From Psychroflexus halocasei (lineage in GTDB: Bacteria > Bacteroidota > Bacteroidia > Flavobacteriales > Flavobacteriaceae): 64,000 nucleotides of DNA. The notes beneath the pieces are model-generated. The model searched no databases. It was not told the DNA's origin and saw only the letters and a list, made by a program, of their open reading frames with translations. Location of the stretch: assembly GCF_900107595.1 (NCBI RefSeq), contig NZ_FNQF01000005.1:223744-287743 (forward strand). The letters run 5' to 3'. A program made the position numbers and the translations under genes. Of the stretch, positions 18,852 through 28,007 are shown piece after piece; the first letter of the stretch is position 1; every line of letters begins with the position of its first letter.

Positions 18852-20112
18852 TAAGCAGTTTTTTTAGAATTTGTATAAAATTGTAAACATCTTTATAAGA
18901 ATTGTAAAGCGGTGTTGGTGCAATACGAATCACATCTGGCTCACGCCAATCAGCGACAACTCCAGCTTCAGTCAGTTTTTCAAAAAGTGATTTATCGGCA
19001 TCTTTGATTTGAAATGACAATTGACAACCACGTTCTTCAGGATTTTCGGGTGTAATGATATTGATTTTATCATTATTGAGTTCTTTGACTAAAAACTCTA
19101 AAAATCCAGTGAGTTGAACCGATTTTTTTCTAAGATTTTCAAAACCAGCTTTTTCAAAAACATCCAGTGATGCGCGAATGGCTGCCATTGATAAAATTGG
19201 TGGATTACTGAGTTGCCAACCTTCAGCACCAGGAATTGGAGAGAAGTCTTTACGCATATTAAAACGCGTGGCTTTGTCATGTCCCCACCAACCAGCAAAC
19301 CTGTTAAGTTTTGGGTTATTTGCGTGACGTTCATGAACAAAACAGCCGCCTAAACTTCCTGGGCCTGAATTCAGATATTTGTAAGTACACCACACAGCGA
19401 AATCTGCATTGCTTTCGTGGAGGTTTGGTTGTATATTTCCTGCGCCATGCGCTAAATCAAAACCAACTTTTGCATTATGTTGATGTCCAAGTTCTGTGAT
19501 TTTTTTGAGATTAAAAGATTGACCAGAGTAGTAATTTGTGCTACCGATCATCACCAAAGCAACTTCGTCTTTATTGTCGTCTAATATTTTTTCTAAATCT
19601 TCATAACGACAGAGATTTTCACCTTCTCTAGGCTGCCAAAGCAAAAGAGAATCTGAAGGATCAAAACCATGGTGTTTAATCTGTGATTCTACAGCATATT
19701 TATCAGAAGGGAAAGCATCGCTTTCAATGATGATTTTATGTCTTTTATGTGTTGGTTGATAAAACGAAACCATCATCAGATGCAAATTGGTTGTCAAGGT
19801 ATTCATAATGACAACTTCTTCAGGTTTTGCACCTACAATTTTTGACATTGAATTTGTTAGAAATTCGTGATAAGGTTTCCATGCATGTTCAGCATCTGTA
19901 TGTCCGTCTACACCGAGTTTTGCCCAATCCTTGAGTTCTTTTTGTATGTAATCTTGAGTTTGTTTTGCTTGTAAGCCTAAAGAATTTCCGCAGAAGTAAA
20001 TTTTATCTTCACCATTTTCTTTTTTTGGGATATAAAATTCGTTTCTGAAATGTTTTAAAGAATCATTCTGATCTAATTTTTCAGCGAATTGAAGTGAGTT
20101 TTCGTAAATCAT
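18841..20112 (-). CDS. kynU: Kynureninase
   Basis: 423-residue PLP enzyme of the aspartate-aminotransferase fold that cleaves (3-hydroxy)kynurenine to (3-hydroxy)anthranilate and alanine. Visible hallmarks: FCGNSLGLQ near the N-terminus, the PLP-aspartate segment VGFDLAHGAGN and the Schiff-base lysine in VWCTYKYLNSGPG. Length is typical (about 416-425). The start codon overlaps the stop of the preceding lipoprotein gene (TAATG). Supplies substrate for the missing dioxygenase step. Confidence 0.95.
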   Translation of the reverse strand: MIYENSLQFAEKLDQNDSLKHFRNEFYIPKKENGEDKIYFCGNSLGLQAKQTQDYIQKELKDWAKLGVDGHTDAEHAWKPYHEFLTNSMSKIVGAKPEEVVIMNTLTTNLHLMMVSFYQPTHKRHKIIIESDAFPSDKYAVESQIKHHGFDPSDSLLLWQPREGENLCRYEDLEKILDDNKDEVALVMIGSTNYYSGQSFNLKKITELGHQHNAKVGFDLAHGAGNIQPNLHESNADFAVWCTYKYLNSGPGSLGGCFVHERHANNPKLNRFAGWWGHDKATRFNMRKDFSPIPGAEGWQLSNPPILSMAAIRASLDVFEKAGFENLRKKSVQLTGFLEFLVKELNNDKINIITPENPEERGCQLSFQIKDADKSLFEKLTEAGVVADWREPDVIRIAPTPLYNSYKDVYNFIQILKKLLNEK

Positions 20113-20804
20113 TAATTTATTTTTAAATCCGTAAAATAGAGCTTAAATGAGGCATCTTTATTTTGATGCATTTGTGAAATTTTTAAACCTTTTTGAGTAG
20201 TGTAATCTTCCCAAGTAGTTTCAGTAGCAGGCTCATCTTGTCCGCCAGGATAATAACCCCATTCTTGAATTTGGTTTGAATTATTGACGTAGATTTTATA
20301 TTTGTCGCCAGGTGTGTAGCCGTCATTTTTGTTGTATTGAATTGTGACTTGTGTGCTTTCATCACCACTTATTGGCGCTTTGATGTTTTCTTTAATTTCG
20401 TGAGAAAATCCATCATCCCAAACAAGTTGAAAAGGGAAAAGTAACCAGTATTTATCATTGATAAATTTTTGATGTGCTTCAGCTAAATCGTCATCAACAT
20501 TATTGGTGTTGAATTTAGTTTTTTGAGCATCAATCATCATTTCGACCTCGCCAGTTTTTGGGTTCCAAATCCAATTGCGTTCCATGTGTCTTCCTCCGCG
20601 ATCAATATTAAAAGTGTATTCTAAAGATGAAATTTTATCCCAATTTTTGAAACCATGCGCCTCTGCAATAGAATGTAGGATAGATTTTTCATTATTTTCA
20701 ATTAGGCTTTGGGTTTCTATCTGCTGTTTTTCTGCTTCTTTTTTTTGGTTTTCTTGACAAGAAATCAAAAATAATAAGGCGAGCAAAAGATTTAAATATT
20801 TCAT
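20112..20804 (-). CDS. Lipoprotein of unknown function, first gene of kynurenine operon
   Basis: 230 residues starting MKYLNLLLALLFLISC: a lipoprotein signal with the acylated Cys16, followed by a Gln/Lys/Glu-rich linker. The mature part has strand-rich character with many Trp and Tyr (WDKISSLEYTF, MERNWIWNP, EWGYYPGGQDEPATETTWED), resembling the LolA/LppX-type or similar lipid-binding half-barrel in general style, without a firm match. An upstream in-frame ATG exists but lies inside the promoter, so the later ATG is chosen. Translationally coupled to kynU, which suggests a role in uptake or handling of tryptophan catabolites at the envelope. Confidence 0.8.
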   Translation of the reverse strand: MKYLNLLLALLFLISCQENQKKEAEKQQIETQSLIENNEKSILHSIAEAHGFKNWDKISSLEYTFNIDRGGRHMERNWIWNPKTGEVEMMIDAQKTKFNTNNVDDDLAEAHQKFINDKYWLLFPFQLVWDDGFSHEIKENIKAPISGDESTQVTIQYNKNDGYTPGDKYKIYVNNSNQIQEWGYYPGGQDEPATETTWEDYTTQKGLKISQMHQNKDASFKLYFTDLKIN

Positions 20805-21236
20805 TTTGATTAGAATTTTCGTAAATATAAATGAAGTCTCACAGCTACACAAAGTTAATTTTCGAATCTTAATAATGATTTAGTTAAATGTGAAACGACC
20901 TGAGTTTATAAATAATCAATGCTAGTTAAGTACAAGACATAAAGCAATTTTATCCAATTATACATTGTTTGGATGCGTTTATACATTTTGGCGATTTAAA
21001 TGTATTGATTTTCAGATATTTGTAGGGTTGAGTGAGTTGTTTAAAAACCAATTTTCTTATTAGCTTAAACGAGATTCTTAGGTGCAGCAGCATCTTAATT
21101 TGAAAATTATTAGTCATAAAATTAGATTTACTATTTGAATAGTTGCGTAAATTTTATCAATCAAAAATCCACTTAATCAGATGATGGTGCTGCTGTTTTT
21201 TTAAAATAATTAACTAACATTTAAATACAATTTACT
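20805..21236. other. Divergent intergenic region, kynurenine operon / surface lipoprotein
   Basis: Holds the candidate kynurenine operon promoter on the minus strand and, on the other side, the untranslated region of the lipoprotein gene. GCAGCAGCATC near 21084 and GGTGCTGCTG near 21186 form an imperfect inverted repeat about 100 bases apart, possibly part of the lipoprotein mRNA leader. No gene, tRNA or CRISPR seen. Confidence 0.4.
20850..20857 (-). promoter_or_regulatory. Candidate -7 element of kynurenine operon
   Basis: On the minus strand TAACTTTG matches TAnnTTTG and stands 45 bases before the lipoprotein ATG. A -33 TTG at standard spacing is not clear. It is the only consensus -7 box seen before the eight-gene operon. 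Confidence 0.5.
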
Positions 21237-21809
21237 ATGAAAAAAATGAATTTTGTCCTGTTAACATTTGTTCTTGCCCTAATGTCTTTATCATGCAGTA
21301 GCGATGATGATTCTGGTAATCCTGACCCGGTAGGCAGTGATGGAAATGGAAGTTTTGAGTACAACATTGAAGGTGTTGGTTCTTACACAAGTACAGCTGA
21401 AGATTTAGCTTATGTTGTTTATTCAACAGACCCTGAAGATACTGAAGTTGATGGTGTGTCAGGTGTTTATATTGTTAATGGGAGTAGTTCGTCAGGTAAT
21501 CATATTATGAATCTTACACTTATCGAAATAAACGGTGAGATTGTTACAGCTATTAACAGTGATGCTGATGATAGTTCAGGAGCTTATATATCGCATTTAG
21601 ATAATGGAATGTATTTTTCCGTTAGCGGTCAGATTGAGGTTCTCCACGCTTCTCACGGGCCGCTTAATGGAAATAATGTTGCGACTGCAAAAGTCAAACT
21701 CAAGCTTAACGGACAATTTATGGATTCATCTTTTAATGAAGAATCACTTAAAAGTGTGAGTGCTTCTATCAATGCTGATACACCACCGTTATTTTATCCC
21801 GGCCTATAA
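21237..21809 (+). CDS. Surface-exposed lipoprotein, unknown function
   Basis: 190 residues. Lipobox MSLSC at 16-20, followed directly by SSDDDSGNPDP: an Asp-rich stretch after the acylated Cys is the lipoprotein export signal that sends Bacteroidota lipoproteins to the outer face of the outer membrane. The rest is a strand-rich Ser/Gly/Asp/Asn-rich domain without recognised motifs. Stand-alone gene with its own terminator. Ordered as a probable surface protein; function unknown. Confidence 0.8.
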   Translation: MKKMNFVLLTFVLALMSLSCSSDDDSGNPDPVGSDGNGSFEYNIEGVGSYTSTAEDLAYVVYSTDPEDTEVDGVSGVYIVNGSSSSGNHIMNLTLIEINGEIVTAINSDADDSSGAYISHLDNGMYFSVSGQIEVLHASHGPLNGNNVATAKVKLKLNGQFMDSSFNEESLKSVSASINADTPPLFYPGL

Positions 21810-21844
21810 AAAAATTTTAAAACTTTAATGTGAAGTGAGGTTTG

Positions 21845-21875
21845 AGCTGTCCGAGTGAGTTGGGCAGCTTTTTTT
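21845..21875 (+). terminator. Rho-independent terminator
   Basis: Stem AGCTGTCC / GGGCAGCT (one G-U pair), nine-base loop, then a run of seven T. Closes the lipoprotein gene before dnaN. Confidence 0.85.
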
Positions 21876-21958
21876 ATTTAAGTTTAAAAAATATTTGACT
21901 TTTAAGACTTGAAAATTAAAATAAATAGAATTTGCTTTCAATAATCTGATATATAAAA

Positions 21959-21966
21959 TATATTTG
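21959..21966 (+). promoter_or_regulatory. Candidate -7 element of dnaN
   Basis: TATATTTG, a full TAnnTTTG match, 22 bases before the dnaN ATG. The -33 region is not convincing (a TTTG lies 24 bases upstream). Confidence 0.5.
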
Positions 21967-21988
21967 TATTAAATTAATTTTGAATCCT

Positions 21989-23110
21989 ATGAAATTTATA
22001 GTCTCGAGTAGCCATATGCTTAAAAAGCTACAACTTCTAGGCGGTGTGCTCAATAACAACAATACTTTACCAATTTTAGATAATTTCTTGTTTGAAATTA
22101 GCAGTGGAAAATTAAGTATGACAGCCTCTGATTTGGAGACAACAATCACCTCAACTTTAGAGATTGAAACAACTGATGAAGGTAGTATTGCTGTCCCTGC
22201 AAAGTTAATTTTAGATACACTCAAAACTTTTCCTGAGCAACCCTTAACATTTGTTGTGAATGAAAACAATACCTTAGAGATCAGTTCTGATCAGGGTAAA
22301 TACGAAATTGCTTACGCAGATGCTGAGGATTACCCTAACGAAATTGAGGTTGAAGACGCAATGACGACAGATATTCAAGGTGATATCTTAGCGACAGCGA
22401 TTCATAAAACACTTTTTGCAACTGGTAATGACGATTTGCGTCCTGTGATGAATGGTGTTCTTTTTCAGATGAACGAGCAAGGAACCACTTTTGTTGGCAC
22501 AGATGCACATAAACTTGTAAAGTACCACAGAGCTGACAAGGTAGTGGAAAAAGCTACTGAATTCATTATGCCTAAAAAACCTTTAACGATACTCAGAAAC
22601 ACATTGCAAGGTGAAGAAAATGACGTTAAAATTGAATATAACGAATCTAACGCAAAGTTTATTTTTGAAGACATTCAGTTAACTTGTCGTTTGGTTGATG
22701 GGAAATACCCAAACTACGAAGCTGTAATCCCGCAAGAAAACCCGAATGTATTGGTGGTTGATAAATCACAGTTTTTAAATTCAGTTAAACGTGTTTCTAT
22801 TTTCTCAAATAAAACAACACACCAAATCAGATTAAAAATTGCAGGTTCTGAGCTTCATATTTCAGCAGAAGATGTTGATTACTCTAACCGAGCTAAAGAA
22901 CGTTTAACGTGTGATTATCAGGGTGATGATATCGAGATTGGGTTTAACTCAAAATTCTTAATCGAAATGTTAGGAAACTTAACAGCTGACCAAGTTCAGC
23001 TAAGAATGAGTTTACCAAATCGTGCTGGTATTTTAACGCCAGTTGATGGCCTCGAAGAAGGAGAAACAATCACGATGCTTGTGATGCCAGTGATGCTGAG
23101 TAACTCGTAA
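21989..23110 (+). CDS. dnaN: DNA polymerase III beta subunit (sliding clamp)
   Basis: 373-residue ring-forming clamp that tethers the replicative polymerase. N-terminus MKFIVSSSHMLKKLQLLGGV, then LPILDNFLF, and at the C-terminus the family-typical end with MLVMPVMLSNS in place of the common MPMRL. Three repeated clamp domains fit the length (family about 366-375). The ATG is preferred over an in-frame TTG three codons upstream. No dnaA or recF beside it, so it is not in the classical origin cluster. Confidence 0.95.
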   Translation: MKFIVSSSHMLKKLQLLGGVLNNNNTLPILDNFLFEISSGKLSMTASDLETTITSTLEIETTDEGSIAVPAKLILDTLKTFPEQPLTFVVNENNTLEISSDQGKYEIAYADAEDYPNEIEVEDAMTTDIQGDILATAIHKTLFATGNDDLRPVMNGVLFQMNEQGTTFVGTDAHKLVKYHRADKVVEKATEFIMPKKPLTILRNTLQGEENDVKIEYNESNAKFIFEDIQLTCRLVDGKYPNYEAVIPQENPNVLVVDKSQFLNSVKRVSIFSNKTTHQIRLKIAGSELHISAEDVDYSNRAKERLTCDYQGDDIEIGFNSKFLIEMLGNLTADQVQLRMSLPNRAGILTPVDGLEEGETITMLVMPVMLSNS

Positions 23111-23136
23111 GTATATCATTAATATATAGCAAAAAA

Positions 23137-23163
23137 CCGTATCAAGTTTGATACGGCTTTTTT
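23137..23163 (+). terminator. Rho-independent terminator after dnaN
   Basis: Perfect eight-base stem CCGTATCA / TGATACGG with a four-base loop, flanked by A6 and T6, so it may serve both strands (the next gene is convergent). Confidence 0.92.
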
Positions 23164-23204
23164 GTGTTTTATGATTTTTAGATAAAAATAAAAACTCAAT
23201 TAAA

Positions 23205-23561
23205 TTATTTTAAAAATTTAAAAGAAAGCGGATAACTTGTTGGCTGACCATTATTTGCTTTAACGGCATTAATAATCGGAAAGATTAAAGTTAAAAGTCC
23301 GACTGCAAAAATAATAACGAAGCCAATTAAAATCAACATAAGTGGTATCGATACGATAGCAGCTATAAGCATTGTAATTTGAAAATTTAAAACCTTTTTA
23401 CCTTCTTCATCAAGGTTAATAATTTCATCTTTTTTGACAAGCCAAATTATTAGAGGCGCAATTAATCCTCCAAAACCTGTAAATAAATTGAGTAGTTGAG
23501 ACAAGTGTGTGAACATAATAATTTGTTTGTCTTCGCGCTGCGCTTTTTGGTGTACTTCCAT
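23205..23561 (-). CDS. DUF4870 (Tic20-like) membrane protein
   Basis: 118 residues with three to four membrane helices. The pattern THLSQLLNLFTGFGGLIAPL near the N-terminus, KKDE, then VLNFQITMLIAAIVSI and a last helix ending IINAVKANNGQPTSYPL is typical of DUF4870 proteins. Role unknown; no partner genes. Convergent with dnaN. Confidence 0.87.
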   Translation of the reverse strand: MEVHQKAQREDKQIIMFTHLSQLLNLFTGFGGLIAPLIIWLVKKDEIINLDEEGKKVLNFQITMLIAAIVSIPLMLILIGFVIIFAVGLLTLIFPIINAVKANNGQPTSYPLSFKFLK

Positions 23562-23717
23562 GGTAAAATTATAATTGATTAATTTGTTTAAATAGTTAGA
23601 CTTAAAATTTAGGTTTTCGTTACAAAGTGTTATTTTATAATTCTGTTAGCAATTCTTAAATTTGTCTTTGCTTTTAAAATTTAAACCCGCAAATTTAGAA
23701 GTATTATTCAATTAAAT

Positions 23718-24383
23718 ATGAAGATGATTAAAAATATATTTATTTCAATGTTTAGCCTTTTGCTAATGAGTTGTCAAAACAACACGGCGCAAAATCAAAA
23801 CGCAAAACAAAAAGCACTTTATGACAAAGAACCTATTGAAGCTGCTGAAACTAAAGAAGGCTATAAAAAAGCCTATTTTGCAAGTGGATGCTTTTGGTGC
23901 GTTGAAGCAGTTTATGAAAGTGTAAAAGGCGTTAAAGAATCAATATCAGGTTATGCTGGCGGGCATACAGAAAACCCAACTTATGAGTTGAGTAACACTG
24001 GCACAACTGGTCATGCTGAGGCTGTAGAAATTATTTATGATCCTGAACTTATCGATTTTGAAACCTTAGTCGATGTTTACTTTGGTTCTCAAAATGTGAC
24101 TCAAAAAAATGGTCAAGGCCCAGATATTGGCTCGCAGTATAGATCGATTATTTTTTACCAAAACAAAGAGCAAAAAGCAATTGTTCAAAACAAAATTGAT
24201 GAATTACAAAAAGAATACGACAAGGCAATTGCTGCTGAAGTGATGCCATTTCAGAAATTTTGGGTAGGCGAGGATTACCATCAAGATTATAAAAAGAAAC
24301 ATCCCAATAATCCATACATATTAAATGTATCTAACCCAAGATTTGAAAAATTTAAAGCCAAATTTCCTGAATTACTAAAATAA
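23718..24383 (+). CDS. msrA: Peptide methionine-S-sulfoxide reductase, lipoprotein form
   Basis: 221 residues. Lipoprotein signal with lipobox LLMSC (Cys19), then a linker and the MsrA domain from about 50. The catalytic motif GCFWCVE places the reactive Cys at 58, with GYAGGHTENPTYE and the C-terminal KFWVGEDYHQDY segment typical of MsrA. Export to the periplasm implies repair of oxidised envelope proteins. No msrB domain follows. Met1 or Met3 may be the start. Confidence 0.94.
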   Translation: MKMIKNIFISMFSLLLMSCQNNTAQNQNAKQKALYDKEPIEAAETKEGYKKAYFASGCFWCVEAVYESVKGVKESISGYAGGHTENPTYELSNTGTTGHAEAVEIIYDPELIDFETLVDVYFGSQNVTQKNGQGPDIGSQYRSIIFYQNKEQKAIVQNKIDELQKEYDKAIAAEVMPFQKFWVGEDYHQDYKKKHPNNPYILNVSNPRFEKFKAKFPELLK

Positions 24384-24459
24384 ATTTAAAGCAAGATTAT
24401 CTTTTTCATAAGGTACCAAATAAGAATTTTCAGCTTTTCATAAATTCAATATATGTCTG

Positions 24460-24467
24460 TAACTTTG
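24460..24467 (+). promoter_or_regulatory. -7 element TAACTTTG directly before mnmE
   Basis: TAACTTTG followed by CAGC and then the start ATG, an identical layout to tatA. It implies an mRNA that starts at or next to the start codon. Confidence 0.6.
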
Positions 24468-24471
24468 CAGC

Positions 24472-25878
24472 ATGACAATTCAAGACACAATTGTTGCCTT
24501 AGCAACACCTTCAGGAAGCGGAGCAATCGGCGTTATCAGAGTTAGCGGATCAAAAGCTATTGATTTTTGCAATCCCATTTTTTTTAGTCGATCAAGGAAA
24601 TCTCTTCTTGAACAAACTTCGCATACTGTTCAATTAGGTTTAATCAAAGACGGTGATCGCGTGATTGATGAAGCTTTAGTCACTGTTTTTAAAGGTCAAC
24701 GCTCGTATACAGCTGAGCCAAGTGTCGAAATTTCATGTCATGGCAGTTACTTTATCTTAAATGAAGTTATACAGTTATTAGTTCAAAAAGGTTGTCGCGT
24801 TGCCAATGCTGGCGAATTTACCATGAGAGCTTTTCTTAATGGAAAAATGGACTTGAGTCAGGCTGAAGCCGTTGCTGATTTGATTGCGAGTGATAACGCA
24901 GCTTCACACCAAATGGCAATGCAGCAAATGCGTGGCGGTTTTTCGAATCAACTCAAAGAATTAAGGCAAGAATTACTTGATTTTGCTTCTTTAATAGAGC
25001 TTGAACTCGATTTTTCTGAAGAAGATGTTGAGTTTGCCAATCGAGAGCAATTTCAGAATTTAATCTTAAAAATTCAGAAAACACTTCAATATCTCATTGA
25101 TTCTTTTGCGGTTGGTAATGTTTTGAAGAAGGGAATTCCCGTCGCAATTGTCGGTGAGCCAAATGTTGGAAAATCAACATTACTCAATGCTTTTCTTAAT
25201 GAAGAAAGAGCCATTGTGAGTGATATCGCAGGAACAACAAGAGATAGTATTGAAGACGAGATATCGATTAACGGCATAGGTTTTAGATTTATCGATACGG
25301 CCGGCATCCGTGTCACTGATGATAAAATTGAAGGTTTAGGAATTAAGAAAACCTTTGAAAAAATAGAACAATCACAGATTGTTTTACGTCTGATAGACAG
25401 TCCATCATTATTTAACGAAGACTCAAAGACACCAACTTTAGAAAGTTTAAAAACAGAAATCGATAAGTTAAAATCAGAGTTTTCTCATAAACCTATTTTA
25501 GTCATCGCTAACAAACTTGATGGGTTGACTGGAGATCAAAAAGAAGTTTTACAGTTAGAATTTGATGACATTCATTTTATTTCAGCAAAACAGAAACAAG
25601 GCATTGGAGATTTAAAGGAAAAGTTGACATCACTTGTAGATACAGGCGCTTTACAATCTCAAGATGCGATTGTAACCAATGCGAGACATTACGCCTCTTT
25701 ACAAGCCGCACTTAAAGAAATCAATGAAGTTCAGGAAGGCTTAAATCAAGGCTTAACCACAGATTTATTAGCCATTGATTTACGTCAAGCTCTTTATCAT
25801 TTCGGAGAAATCACAGGTGAAGTCACAAATGATGAGCTCTTGGGTAACATTTTTGCGAATTTCTGCATCGGGAAGTAG
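24472..25878 (+). CDS. mnmE: tRNA modification GTPase MnmE
   Basis: 468 residues: N-terminal tetrahydrofolate-binding domain, helical domain and inserted GTPase. G1 is GEPNVGKS (228-235), G3 is DTAG, G4 is NKLD, and the protein ends in the invariant CIGK whose cysteine is needed for modification. With MnmG it installs the carboxymethylaminomethyl group at wobble uridine 34. Length matches the family (about 455-470). Single gene. Confidence 0.96.
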   Translation: MTIQDTIVALATPSGSGAIGVIRVSGSKAIDFCNPIFFSRSRKSLLEQTSHTVQLGLIKDGDRVIDEALVTVFKGQRSYTAEPSVEISCHGSYFILNEVIQLLVQKGCRVANAGEFTMRAFLNGKMDLSQAEAVADLIASDNAASHQMAMQQMRGGFSNQLKELRQELLDFASLIELELDFSEEDVEFANREQFQNLILKIQKTLQYLIDSFAVGNVLKKGIPVAIVGEPNVGKSTLLNAFLNEERAIVSDIAGTTRDSIEDEISINGIGFRFIDTAGIRVTDDKIEGLGIKKTFEKIEQSQIVLRLIDSPSLFNEDSKTPTLESLKTEIDKLKSEFSHKPILVIANKLDGLTGDQKEVLQLEFDDIHFISAKQKQGIGDLKEKLTSLVDTGALQSQDAIVTNARHYASLQAALKEINEVQEGLNQGLTTDLLAIDLRQALYHFGEITGEVTNDELLGNIFANFCIGK

Positions 25879-25966
25879 ATCAAGAATAAAGTTTATATTT
25901 TAGCTTACAAGCAGTTGTTTGTAGAGAATTTTCACTTATTTATTTAAGTTTGTTTTTCAAAACTAT

Positions 25967-26956
25967 ATGGGATCAATGCACCCTGAATTCAAATCATATT
26001 TACAAAAGCTATTGAAAGCAAAAGATTGTCAAGAAACTGAGGTTATACAATCTTTATGGAGTGGATATGGGAAGATTTCTCGATTTCAGTTATACGGATC
26101 AGCATATGAATCTGTTGTGGTGAAACAGATTAGATTAGAAAAAGTCAAAACACATCCGAGAGGTTGGAATACTGATATTTCGCATCAACGCAAAGTGAAA
26201 TCATACGAAGTAGAAACAAATTGGTATAAAAATTATAACCAAAATTGCTCAGTTGATTGTCGTACGCCACAATTTTTAGGGTCGTTATCGCAAGAACAAA
26301 AACAGTGGATTGTCTTGGAGGATTTGGATCATTTTTTTCCTTTGCGAAAAGAGCATTTAAAACTAACTGAAGTAAAACTTTGTTTGCGTTGGCTTGCTCA
26401 TTTTCACGTAACATTTTTTAACAAATCACCAAACGGACTCTGGAAAATTGGGACTTATTGGCACTTGGAGACTCGGCCTGAGGAATTTAATAAAACGGAG
26501 CTTTCTCCTTTAAAAGATAAAGCTAAGCGCATTGATGATTTACTTAATAATTGTCAATATCAAACCCTTGTTCATGGTGATGCCAAAGTAGCTAATTTCT
26601 GTTTTTCTAAAAACGGTGATGCCGTTGCAGCAGTCGATTTTCAATATGTCGGCGGTGGTTGTGGGATGAAAGATGTAGCCTATTTAATAGGGAGTTGTTT
26701 AACTTCGGAAGAGTGTCAGAAATATGAAAAAGAGATTCTGAATTTTTATTTTGATGTGCTTAAAAATCTTTGTTTAAACTCTATGAGTCTTGAAGAATAT
26801 GAAAAATTAGAGCAGGAGTGGAGAAAGTTGCATCCTTTTGCTGTTGCCGATTTTATGAGATTTATGAAAGGCTGGATGCCAAACCACAAAAAGGTGAATA
26901 GCTATACTGAAGAAAAAGTGGATGAGGTTTTGAAAATTCTCAATCCCCAACAATAA
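25967..26956 (+). CDS. Aminoglycoside/choline-kinase-like phosphotransferase
   Basis: 329-residue protein of the protein-kinase-like fold. Catalytic loop VHGDAKVANFCF (HGD-x4-N) and Mg-binding VDFQYVGGG are clear, as is the N-terminal VVVKQIR lysine region and the hinge WIVLEDLDH. The Cys/Trp-rich style resembles the ecdysteroid-kinase/DUF1679-like group. It presumably phosphorylates a small hydroxylated metabolite; substrate unknown. No operon partner. Confidence 0.83.
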   Translation: MGSMHPEFKSYLQKLLKAKDCQETEVIQSLWSGYGKISRFQLYGSAYESVVVKQIRLEKVKTHPRGWNTDISHQRKVKSYEVETNWYKNYNQNCSVDCRTPQFLGSLSQEQKQWIVLEDLDHFFPLRKEHLKLTEVKLCLRWLAHFHVTFFNKSPNGLWKIGTYWHLETRPEEFNKTELSPLKDKAKRIDDLLNNCQYQTLVHGDAKVANFCFSKNGDAVAAVDFQYVGGGCGMKDVAYLIGSCLTSEECQKYEKEILNFYFDVLKNLCLNSMSLEEYEKLEQEWRKLHPFAVADFMRFMKGWMPNHKKVNSYTEEKVDEVLKILNPQQ

Positions 26957-27070
26957 ATATCTTCCTTTAATTTTAGCCTTGTATTCATCAAAAAAACTTA
27001 GTGAAACTTTTGACAATTTTTTCTCTAAATTTGCATTTTTAGCGATGAACTAAAATTCAAATGATGAAAG

Positions 27071-27847
27071 CTAATTCTCTTCAAAACTTCTAAATCTTGT
27101 CAGGAAAACAAAGAATGCACCATAAGAAATAAATCCTATTGCTGTAATTGCCATCAACACTCTGCCAAATGTTGATTGATCCATAAAGGCAAAAGCATCT
27201 TGCATGCCTTTGATGTCATGGTTGCCAGTATAAATACCAGCACGTAAAAAGAAATAAGCGATAATAAGCACAACAAACGCTCGCGCATAAAATCCAAATC
27301 TTCCAACCGATCTGATGATTTTATGATGTTTTTGCCCTTCTAAATTAAACTGGTCTAACAAACCGCCTTTAAAAGCACCAATAATAAGAATAATTCCTTG
27401 GACTAAGAGAACGATTCCAATTCCAATAAAAATATAAGATAAAACTGAGGGATCTATAAAACTCATATATTTTGTTTGAGAATCACCCTTGTAAGAACTT
27501 GTGAATAAATGGTAAAAAGCCATAACAGCAACGGCTGTATAAACTAAACCTGTGGTGAAAAGACTAAATCGACGTAGTTTCGCATTTCTGTTTGAGCCTC
27601 TATTTTCAGGGTCTTTGATACTTTGTAAAAACATCCAAACAGAATAACATATAAGGCCAGCACCAAGAAGCAAAAGCATAACTTGTCCAAAAGGTTGACT
27701 TTTTAAAAAAGCCAAAGCTTGATTGGTTCCAGAACTTTCACCACCTAATTGTAATGCAGCTAATAATGATAAAAAACCAATAACTAAATAGATAAAGCCT
27801 TTAGAGATAAAGCCAACGATAGCTATTGTCTTGTAAGATTTTTTCAC
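27071..27847 (-). CDS. DUF1206 membrane protein
   Basis: 258 residues with six membrane helices arranged as three repeats of about 80 residues; each has a Gly/aromatic pattern (GFISKGFIYLVIGF, RRFSLFTTGLVYTAVAV, GRFGFYARAFVVLII), the hallmark of DUF1206. The start codon is GTG. Function is not known for the family. Stand-alone. Confidence 0.87.
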   Translation of the reverse strand: MKKSYKTIAIVGFISKGFIYLVIGFLSLLAALQLGGESSGTNQALAFLKSQPFGQVMLLLLGAGLICYSVWMFLQSIKDPENRGSNRNAKLRRFSLFTTGLVYTAVAVMAFYHLFTSSYKGDSQTKYMSFIDPSVLSYIFIGIGIVLLVQGIILIIGAFKGGLLDQFNLEGQKHHKIIRSVGRFGFYARAFVVLIIAYFFLRAGIYTGNHDIKGMQDAFAFMDQSTFGRVLMAITAIGFISYGAFFVFLTRFRSFEEN

Positions 27848-28007
27848 TTTATATTATGATTAAAATCAATTAACGAATTAACATTTAATCCTAAAAATAA
27901 AATACTTTGTACAATTGAAATCATATCTAACGAAATATTATGATTATGAGTTTTCTGAAATTTAGCCTTACTATGCAATTCTTTATTTGATATTTCGTTT
28001 TATAGAT

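Noticed and set aside
20805..20852. Earlier ATG (MCSCETSF) for the kynurenine-operon lipoprotein
   Set aside because: It overlaps the TAACTTTG promoter element and would bury the lipobox behind 16 extra residues.
21084..21195. GCAGCAGCATC / GGTGCTGCTG inverted repeat as a riboswitch
   Set aside because: Imperfect pairing over 100 bases and no known riboswitch core recognised; left as a note only.
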